This document shows positions 58,143 to 64,000 of a stretch of DNA of 64,000 bases, piece after piece (within the stretch, counting starts at the first letter, position 1; each line of letters opens with the position of its first letter). The stretch spans positions 60,737 to 124,736 of the forward strand of contig CANQIA010000004.1 in NCBI GenBank assembly GCA_947624015.1, in the 5' to 3' direction. Origin of the DNA: an uncultured Clostridia bacterium. Its GTDB lineage: Bacteria > Bacillota > Clostridia > Lachnospirales > CAG-274. The notes beneath the pieces were generated by a model, which saw nothing but the letters and a program-made list of their open reading frames with translations, ran no database searches and was not told the DNA's origin. The translations under genes were made by a program, and so were the position numbers.

Positions 58143-59012
58143 TCATATATTATTGTCTTGCCCTTGCTCTGTATTTTCGGCAAATTTTTTGGCTCTTATG
58201 ACAGCTCTGTACTCGGCATTTATCTGAGCGCCTATAAGTATGACGCAGGAAAGAAGATAAAGCCAGAGAGCAAACACGAAAAGTGTGCCTATACTACCGT
58301 AAATAACGGAGTATCTTGAAAAATTGTTTACATAAATATTAAATAGCTTTGAAACTATAAGCCAGCCGCCCAGTGTAAAGAAAATACCGGGAAGTATATC
58401 TCTTATCCTTGTTCTTATGCCTATTGACGATTTATACAGCACAACAAGAAAGAAGAACATAACGAACATATTTGCAATATTGATAAGCATACCGTTGAAA
58501 ATATGGGGTATATGCTTTATTATCCTGAAATTAATAAGCATACGATTTATGGCGTCGCCGAAAATGATAACGTAAAGAGTGGCAACTATACTTACAACAA
58601 AAACGAACATAAGCAAAACGCTCATAAGTCTTGCCTTTACAAAATCCAGATTTTTGTTTATATAGGACTGGCATATGCCCTTTATCATAGTGTAAAAGCC
58701 TGTGGAGGCAGTATATACCGCAATGAGCAAACTTGTTGAAAAAAGGCTTATACGCTTTTCGCCTATTACCTCGGCAATAAATGAAGATATCATTTGTCCC
58801 ACATCTCCCGGAACGAACCTTATGACCATAGCAATTATATTGTCCGTTGGCAAATTAAAAAAACCAAACAGTGTAAGCACGGCGATAATAAACGGGAATA
58901 TTGCCAATATAAGTCTGAAGGACAGAGAATTGGCATAGGTAAGAAGATCATTTTGAATGACCTTTTCTACAACCTTTTTTAAAAATTTGAAGATCTGCTC
59001 CATATATCCCAT
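58143..59012 (-). CDS. YihY/BrkB family membrane protein
   Basis: A 289-residue inner-membrane protein of the YihY/virulence factor BrkB family (sometimes mislabelled RNase BN). Six hydrophobic segments are present, with the family's LTYANSLSFRLILAIFPFII first helix, the FFLVVLYKSSIGIRTRIRDI loop and the ending IGTLFVFALWLYLLSCVILI with GAQINAEY. The tail carries a short basic then acidic stretch (AIRAKKFAENTEQGQDNNI-like). Function unknown. It lies between spoIIIA and the phosphofructokinase, with terminators at both ends, and seems to be a single gene. Confidence 0.92.
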   Translation of the reverse strand: MGYMEQIFKFLKKVVEKVIQNDLLTYANSLSFRLILAIFPFIIAVLTLFGFFNLPTDNIIAMVIRFVPGDVGQMISSFIAEVIGEKRISLFSTSLLIAVYTASTGFYTMIKGICQSYINKNLDFVKARLMSVLLMFVFVVSIVATLYVIIFGDAINRMLINFRIIKHIPHIFNGMLINIANMFVMFFFLVVLYKSSIGIRTRIRDILPGIFFTLGGWLIVSKLFNIYVNNFSRYSVIYGSIGTLFVFALWLYLLSCVILIGAQINAEYRAVIRAKKFAENTEQGQDNNI

Positions 59013-59032
59013 TCTATATCCCCGTCCTTAAT

Positions 59033-59059
59033 AAAGGGCAGCCCAAAAGGCTGCCCTTT
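59033..59059 (-). terminator. Terminator after the phosphofructokinase gene
   Basis: AAAGGGCAGCC (59033-59043) pairs perfectly with GGCTGCCCTTT (59049-59059) over a 5-nt loop. The T-run on the minus strand is short (TTTATTAAGG). Confidence 0.8.
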
Positions 59060-59079
59060 TATCGCAATTTTATAAGATA

Positions 59080-60306
59080 CTATAACTTAATATGTCTTGG
59101 AAGACCATCTACCATATAAGGTAATATCTCGCCCTGAATAAGGGGCTTCATATAGTCAATCGCATCCTGTGAAAGATAAGTGCCGTCGTTTATGATCCAT
59201 TCCTTGGGAACAGTCTTTTCAACATTGGCAATAGCGTTTACATCATATATACTTGTATTCATAAGGTAAGGCTTATTGGAAATTCTGTTGTATATACCAA
59301 CCTTGCCTGTTTCGCCGTCAAATGCAGCCTTTACAGCCTGTCCGCCGATAAGGAAAGCTTCGTTTACATCGGTAAGAGAACCTATATGGCTTGCGCATCT
59401 TTGAATGGTACTGAATTCAATAGGTCTTGTCTTGCAGCCAAACTTATTTGCAACAAGTCTTGAAAGAGCGGTAGCGGTACCGCTTAAAGCCTTATGTCCA
59501 AAGCTGTCCACCATAAGCTCGCCCTGAGCGGCAGCCTCGCAGATATAAGTACCCTTTGCGTCCTTTATGCCTTCTGACACAGCTACAACGATCTGCTTTT
59601 TGGTCTTGCCGATCTCTTCGATCTTGGTAAGGAATTTATCGATATCAAAGGGAAGCTCGGGAAGATATATAAGATCTACGCCTTCGCAGTCATCGCCCTT
59701 GGCAAGAGCTGCGGCAGCAGTGAGCCAGCCTGCATTTCTACCCATTATCTCAACTATTGTTACGATGTTTATAGGCTGAACCAAAGCATCTCTTACAAGC
59801 TCCTTAAGAGTAGAGCCGATATACTTGGCTGCTGAACCGTAGCCGGGAGTGTGATCCGTAACGGCAAGGTCGTTGTCAATAGTTTTGGGAACGCCCATAA
59901 ATGTAATATCGGTAATATTCTTATCCTTAGCATATGCGCTAAGCTGCTTGATAGTATCCATAGAGTCATTTCCGCCGATATAGAAGAAATGCTGGATATC
60001 CATTTTTCTTAATATTGCTATGATCTTGTCATAGGTTTCGGGACTCTTGTCCACAGTAGGAAGCTTGAATCTGCATGAGCCTAAGAAAGCAGAGGGCGTT
60101 CTCTTTAATATCTCAACGTCCATATCGTTCTTAATGTAATCAGTCATATCTATGTACTGCTCATTAAGAAGTCCCTCAATACCGTTTCTCATACCATAGA
60201 TCTTGTCTGCGCCAAGCTCCTTAGCCGTCTTAAAAACGCCTGCCAAACTTGAGTTGATAACAGAAGTAGGACCGCCTGACTGACCAACAATAATATTTTT
60301 TGCCAT
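59080..60306 (-). CDS. pfp: Diphosphate-dependent 6-phosphofructokinase
   Basis: Reversible phosphorylation of fructose 6-phosphate at C1 in glycolysis. The 408-residue protein shows IVGQSGGPTSVINSSL near 6-21, YIGGNDSMDT (109-118) with Asp114 in place of the ATP-type Gly, and MGVPKTIDND (137-146) with Lys141. Asp and Lys at these two sites mark the PPi-dependent type, which spares ATP in anaerobes. VEIMGRNAGWLTAAAALAKG and IQRCASHIGSLTDVNEA are the usual later motifs. The start at 60306 (GGGG upstream) removes 21 residues of a longer reading that lies over the promoter. Confidence 0.9.
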   Translation of the reverse strand: MAKNIIVGQSGGPTSVINSSLAGVFKTAKELGADKIYGMRNGIEGLLNEQYIDMTDYIKNDMDVEILKRTPSAFLGSCRFKLPTVDKSPETYDKIIAILRKMDIQHFFYIGGNDSMDTIKQLSAYAKDKNITDITFMGVPKTIDNDLAVTDHTPGYGSAAKYIGSTLKELVRDALVQPINIVTIVEIMGRNAGWLTAAAALAKGDDCEGVDLIYLPELPFDIDKFLTKIEEIGKTKKQIVVAVSEGIKDAKGTYICEAAAQGELMVDSFGHKALSGTATALSRLVANKFGCKTRPIEFSTIQRCASHIGSLTDVNEAFLIGGQAVKAAFDGETGKVGIYNRISNKPYLMNTSIYDVNAIANVEKTVPKEWIINDGTYLSQDAIDYMKPLIQGEILPYMVDGLPRHIKL

Positions 60307-60349
60307 AGTATAACCCCTTTCATTACTCTTTTTTAGTATATTTTTTATT

Positions 60350-60378
60350 ATTATAACAAATCTGCCCAAAAATTACAA
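60350..60378 (-). promoter_or_regulatory. Promoter of the phosphofructokinase gene
   Basis: Minus-strand TTGTAA (60373-60378), a 17-bp spacer, TATAAT (60350-60355) with an upstream TG. Confidence 0.78.
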
Positions 60379-60522
60379 TAGCAGAATGAAAAAATTTGCC
60401 AATAAATCCATAAATTCTGTGACAAATTTAGACTGAATATACAAAAATCCCATAGTCGGTATAAACGACCTTTTAAAACTGCGCAAAAAATTGCAATAGA
60501 CCTCTTAAAATAATTGTTCCGA

Positions 60523-62613
60523 TTATCTTCCCAGCTTTTCCATAAGAACATTTATATCAATAGGCTTTGTGAGGAAATCGTTCATGCCGCTTTCAACAGC
60601 CTTATCCCTATCCTCTTTAAAGGTGTTGGCGGTACATGCGTATATTATAATGCTTTGTGCGTCCTGTCGGTCAAGCGCCCTTATCCTCCTTGACGCCTCG
60701 CAGCCATCCATAACAGCCATCTGCATATCCATAAGTATAAAGTCAAATTCGCCTATATCCGATGCGGCAAATATATCCAGCGCCTCACGACCGTTTTTGG
60801 CAAGGGATACCTTAAAGCCTGCGTCTTTAAGTATTTCTACGAGTATTTCGGCATTTAGCTCATTGTCCTCTGCAACAAGCACGTTCAGCACCTTGTTTTT
60901 GTCGATAAAGGTATATTCCTTTTTAAGGGCTTTTATATTTTTTTCATGAGCTATGAGAGAACGGAGTATTACCGTAAAAACGCTGCCCTTGTCCTGTTGG
61001 CTTTCCACTCTGATCTCTCCGCCCATTGCCTCTATTATCAGCTTTGATATGGGCATACCAAGTCCCGTACCCTTGACGCTTCGGGTGTTTTTATTCCTCT
61101 CCTGAGCAAAGCTTTCAAATATATGATCCAAAAATTCATGGCTCATACCTATGCCTGTATCCCTTACCGTAATTACGGTTTCAACATAGTCCGAGCTAAG
61201 CTTTTTCTGCCTGAGCATAAGATCTATGCTTCCGCCTTCCGGCGTAAACTTGGCAGCGTTGCCCACTATGTTCATAAGCACCTGTTTAAGCCTTATTTCA
61301 TCGCCTATAATGTGGGGTACCGCCACATCCAGATCCAATGTGAATTTTATGCCTCTGTCGTTTATATTATCCCTTTGCATAAGACATATATCGTTTATAA
61401 GAGAGCCTACATCAACAGATTCGTTTATAATGTCTATTTTTCCCGCTTGGAGCTTGCTCATATCCAATATATCATTTATTAGAGAAAGAAGGTACTGAGC
61501 CGTATTCCCGCTTTTGTCAAGATAGTCCTCAAGCTTTTCCTTCTCGTCTATATGCAGCTTCATAAGATGATTAAAGCCTATAATGGCATTAAGGGGAGTT
61601 CGTATCTCATGGCTCATATTGGAAAGGAATTCGCTCTTTGCCTTAGCGTCTGCATTGGCGGAAATTACCCTTCTGTTGGAAATGCTAAAGAACATGAATG
61701 CAGCGCATATTATCATAAGCACTATCAAAAGCATTGCCATACTCAATATTATAAATGTAACGCTTCCCTTGTAGAACACACTGCTGGGTACCTCCATGAT
61801 AAAGTACCAGTATGTGCCGTCTATCCTCTGTATATTTACGACACGATCTTCATTTTCCGATGTAATGTATCTGAATATAAGACCCTTGTCATAGGACGCC
61901 TTTTTCAGTATATTTTCCAAGGATTCGTCCCCTACTATCCTGCCTGCTCTCACATTGTCAAAAAAATTGCTCTTTTCATAGGTACCGTCGGCATTTACAA
62001 AGAAATTGCCCTCCGAATCTATAACGCTGCTGTATCCCTGACCCCCAAAGCTTTCGAATCTGAGCTTTTCTCTTATGAGATCCAAATTCCTTGCGCCTAT
62101 AAGGCAAACGTAATCCGTACCGTTTATTGAAAAATCCTCTACCCTTACGGAATAAAAGACCGCTTCTCCTTTACCTTCTACGGTTAAGTCATTGTAATTA
62201 TACCTAAACACAAGCTTTTTGTTCTTATCGGGTATAAATTTGTCCATATCATGTTCCGAGCTGAATGATATTTTATTATAGTCCGTGTAAAGATTACCCT
62301 TTGAGTCCAATATATAAAGATTGTCAAAGGTGGCTGTGGAAGCCTCGGCATAAAGCCTGTGCATAAGCTCATCATAATCTTGTATATTGCTTATTTTCAG
62401 TCTTTCAGCCACATTGTCAAGCTCTGTCAGACCATTGTTGATATAGGTCTTTATATTGTTTATATCATGAGATGAAAGCTCCTGCATACTTGAGATCGTA
62501 TTATTGTTTACTACCTGCTGGAGCTGGGATATGTATATGTATACAACGCTTATAACAACTGCGATCATTAAAAGGAACACAGGCAGGAATTTATTTCCGA
62601 TTTTGTTGTTCAT
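60523..62613 (-). CDS. Hybrid sensor histidine kinase
   Basis: A 696-residue membrane kinase. Helix 1 is at about 9-29, followed by an extracellular Cache-like sensor domain of about 250 residues (LDNVAERLKISNIQDYDELM, DNLYILDSKGNLYTDYNK) and a second helix near 280-305. Then come HisKA with FLSNMSHEIRTPLNAIIGFN, an ATPase domain with NIVGNAAKFTPEGG, DTGIGM and GTGLGMPISKLI, and a C-terminal receiver with VLVAEDNELNAEIL, DFILMDMQMAVMDG and FLTKPID. No HPt or output domain is fused and no partner gene is adjacent. The start at 62613 is an ATG with a weak GAGAAG site; TTG 62634 is less likely. It has its own promoter. Confidence 0.9.
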   Translation of the reverse strand: MNNKIGNKFLPVFLLMIAVVISVVYIYISQLQQVVNNNTISSMQELSSHDINNIKTYINNGLTELDNVAERLKISNIQDYDELMHRLYAEASTATFDNLYILDSKGNLYTDYNKISFSSEHDMDKFIPDKNKKLVFRYNYNDLTVEGKGEAVFYSVRVEDFSINGTDYVCLIGARNLDLIREKLRFESFGGQGYSSVIDSEGNFFVNADGTYEKSNFFDNVRAGRIVGDESLENILKKASYDKGLIFRYITSENEDRVVNIQRIDGTYWYFIMEVPSSVFYKGSVTFIILSMAMLLIVLMIICAAFMFFSISNRRVISANADAKAKSEFLSNMSHEIRTPLNAIIGFNHLMKLHIDEKEKLEDYLDKSGNTAQYLLSLINDILDMSKLQAGKIDIINESVDVGSLINDICLMQRDNINDRGIKFTLDLDVAVPHIIGDEIRLKQVLMNIVGNAAKFTPEGGSIDLMLRQKKLSSDYVETVITVRDTGIGMSHEFLDHIFESFAQERNKNTRSVKGTGLGMPISKLIIEAMGGEIRVESQQDKGSVFTVILRSLIAHEKNIKALKKEYTFIDKNKVLNVLVAEDNELNAEILVEILKDAGFKVSLAKNGREALDIFAASDIGEFDFILMDMQMAVMDGCEASRRIRALDRQDAQSIIIYACTANTFKEDRDKAVESGMNDFLTKPIDINVLMEKLGR

Positions 62614-62673
62614 GGCAGTATCTTCTCTTTCCAAATTTGATATATATATGCATTAAAAATCATTATCTTTATC

Positions 62674-62702
62674 ATTATATCTTAATTGTATATTATTTTC
62701 AA
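62674..62702 (-). promoter_or_regulatory. Promoter of the hybrid kinase gene
   Basis: Minus-strand TTGAAA (62697-62702), a 17-bp spacer, TATAAT (62674-62679), about 61 bp from the start codon. Confidence 0.8.
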
Positions 62703-62760
62703 TATTAAATATCGGTGACTTGTTTTATAATTTAATTTTACAAAATATGGGGTTATGCTC

Positions 62761-62788
62761 TTGACTTCTTAAAAAAAAATTATATAAT
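62761..62788 (+). promoter_or_regulatory. Promoter of the DAHP synthase gene
   Basis: TTGACT (62761-62766), a 16-bp spacer, TATAAT (62783-62788). It is divergent from the kinase promoter. Confidence 0.8.
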
Positions 62789-62822
62789 TATATAGTAATT
62801 AATCTTTGGAGGAGATTTATTT

Positions 62823-63857
62823 ATGAGCTACAAAAATTTAAGAAAAATGGCTACGCCGGATGAAATAAGGAAAATGACTCCCTTTTCTCCAGAACTTAGA
62901 GCCATAAAGGAAGAAAATGACAAAAGGATAAGAAATATTTTTGAAGGCAGGGATGACAGATTTATAGTCATAATAGGTCCCTGTTCAGCAGACGCCGAGG
63001 ATCCCGTATGCGATTATGCAAGAAAACTTGCCGAGGTAAACGAAGTGGTAAAGGACAAGCTTGAAATAATACTAAGAGTATATACAGGTAAGCCCAGAAC
63101 CACAGGGGAAGGCTATAAGGGAATGCTTCATCAGCCTGATCCCAATGCGGCTCCCGATATGTCCGAGGGTATCAAAGCCACAAGAAGAATGTATTTGAGA
63201 GTTATACAGGAAACGGGTCTGCCTATTGCCGATGAAATGCTCTATCCTTCAAACCTGCCCTATGTAGAGGATATCCTTTCCTACATAGCAATTGGCGCAA
63301 GAAGTGTTGAAAACCAGCAGCACAGACTTACATCAAGCGGTATCGACTGTCCCGTAGGTATGAAAAATCCCATGAGCGGCGATCTTTCCGTTATGTTTAA
63401 TTCCGTAAGAGCCGCTCAGCAATCTCATGACTTTATATATAACGGCTATGAGGTACAGACAAGCGGAAATCCTCTTACCCATTGTATTATGAGAGGCTCT
63501 GTAAACAAGAGAGGCTCACACTTGCAGAATTATCACTATGAAGATCTTATGCTTGCAGCCGATATGTATGACAAGGGCGGATATATGAATCCTGCGATCA
63601 TAGTAGACGCCAATCACTCAAACTCTCAAAAGCAGCCCGAGGAACAGCCCAGAATAGTTAAGGATGTGCTTCATTCCAGAAATTGCAGCCACAGACTTAA
63701 AAAGCTGGTAAAGGGCGTTATGATAGAAAGCTATATCGAAGGCGGAAATCAATCCTGTGACGCCGAAAACCATATTTACGGCAAATCCATCACAGATCCC
63801 TGTCTGAGCTTTGAAGACACAAGAAAACTGCTTATAGAAATGGCTTCTCTTGTATAG
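62823..63857 (+). CDS. aroF: 3-deoxy-7-phosphoheptulonate (DAHP) synthase, class I
   Basis: First step of aromatic amino acid synthesis: phosphoenolpyruvate plus erythrose 4-phosphate. The 344-residue protein matches the AroF/G/H type found with feedback control: IIGPCSADAEDPVCDYARKL near 49-68, RVYTGKPRTTGEGYKGMLHQ near 84-103, GARSVENQQHRLTSSGIDCP near 160-179, and the metal residues Cys (IIGPCS), His and Glu (IVDANHSNSQKQ, MIESYIEGGNQS). The N-terminal 45 residues would carry the allosteric contacts, but which amino acid (Phe, Tyr or Trp) inhibits cannot be read. GGAGGAG precedes the ATG. Confidence 0.94.
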   Translation: MSYKNLRKMATPDEIRKMTPFSPELRAIKEENDKRIRNIFEGRDDRFIVIIGPCSADAEDPVCDYARKLAEVNEVVKDKLEIILRVYTGKPRTTGEGYKGMLHQPDPNAAPDMSEGIKATRRMYLRVIQETGLPIADEMLYPSNLPYVEDILSYIAIGARSVENQQHRLTSSGIDCPVGMKNPMSGDLSVMFNSVRAAQQSHDFIYNGYEVQTSGNPLTHCIMRGSVNKRGSHLQNYHYEDLMLAADMYDKGGYMNPAIIVDANHSNSQKQPEEQPRIVKDVLHSRNCSHRLKKLVKGVMIESYIEGGNQSCDAENHIYGKSITDPCLSFEDTRKLLIEMASLV

Positions 63858-63880
63858 GATCCATAAAAAATAGGCTCTAT

Positions 63881-63920
63881 AATAAATGTTGGGGTGGAAG
63901 ATCCTCAACATTTATTTTTT
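63881..63920 (+). terminator. Terminator after the DAHP synthase gene
   Basis: AATAAATGTTGGGG (63881-63894) pairs with CCTCAACATTTATT (63903-63916), one G·T wobble, across an 8-nt loop, followed by a T-run. Confidence 0.88.
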
Positions 63921-63955
63921 TACAAAAAAAAGAGGACAAATAATCAAAAACACCT

Positions 63956-64000
63956 TATAATAAAGTGACCAAACCATTATAAAGGAGTGTGTTTGAAAAA
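63956..64000 (+). other. Start of a further plus-strand gene at the window edge
   Basis: TATAAT at 63956-63961 is followed by AAAGGAG at 63981-63987 and a probable TTG start at 63993 (GTG at 63989 is too close to the site). Only two codons are inside the window, so the product is unknown. Confidence 0.4.

Noticed and set aside
1..64000. CRISPR arrays, restriction-modification, toxin-antitoxin or other defence genes
   Set aside because: I looked for spaced direct repeats and for hallmark proteins among the supported genes and saw none.

Overview
The window looks like chromosome from a low-to-moderate GC, anaerobic, spore-forming Firmicute of class Clostridia, most likely near Lachnospiraceae (inference). 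The grounds are an oxygen-sensitive class III ribonucleotide reductase, the spoIIIA operon, Clostridia-type blocks such as rimP-nusA-ylxR-ylxQ-infB-rbfA-nrnA-truB-ribF and asp23-nusB-xseA-xseB-ispA-dxs-tlyA-nadK-argR-recN, strong AGGAGG ribosome binding sites, and TTGACA/TATAAT-type promoters. There is no phage, insertion sequence, CRISPR array or rRNA. Almost all genes are on the minus strand; the plus-strand exceptions are the LUD protein, pepT, a small cysteine-rich ORF, degV, a stalk-domain protein and the DAHP synthase.

Layout. 1-3.5 kb: the start of uxuA (mannonate dehydratase), then nrdD-nrdG-dut behind a promoter with an NrdR-type box. 3.8-6.8 kb: queD-queE-folE-queC-queF (preQ1/queuosine synthesis) under a probable preQ1-I riboswitch with an intrinsic terminator. 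6.9-9.1 kb: LUD-domain protein, two tRNA-Ser genes, pepT. 9.2-11.1 kb: rpsB-tsf with a structured leader. 11.3-17.9 kb: a pectin-uptake cluster (Lpl-type ABC importer without its ATPase, alpha/beta hydrolase, cytoplasmic GH28, DUF1292 protein). 18-23.4 kb: DUF378 protein, then a two-component system with an FtsX/MacB-type ABC exporter. 23.5-33.8 kb: pnp, rpsO and the long translation/RNA operon. 33.9-43.3 kb: small Cys-rich ORF, degV, XRE regulator, purK-purE, GH43, a membrane protein, and two divergent surface proteins that both carry copper-amine-oxidase-like (stalk) domains. 43.4-53.6 kb: two identical tRNA-Lys genes, a lipoprotein gene and the asp23-to-recN operon. 53.7-58.1 kb: spoIIIA operon. 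58.1-64 kb: YihY-type membrane protein, PPi-type phosphofructokinase, hybrid sensor kinase, DAHP synthase and the edge of one more gene.

How the parts work together. The nrd-dut genes supply anaerobic dNTPs and remove dUTP. The que operon makes 7-deazaguanine for tRNA and is probably shut off by its own product through RNA. The 11-18 kb cluster appears to import oligogalacturonides and degrade them in the cytoplasm, and uxuA (and perhaps GH43) fit the same plant cell-wall diet. The 26-34 kb block joins transcription elongation, initiation, ribosome maturation and RNA turnover.

The points most worth a second look are a SpoIIIAF reduced to its membrane part, recN followed by a lipoprotein gene instead of the usual spoIVB-spo0A, an 87-nt hairpin ahead of pnp, a nested-hairpin leader ahead of rpsB, an uncharacterised 54-residue cysteine protein, and the divergent stalk-domain pair. 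Nothing in the window is clearly an undescribed multi-gene defence or mobile system. Start codons in several entries were moved downstream from the longest possible start to the codon that has a proper ribosome binding site.
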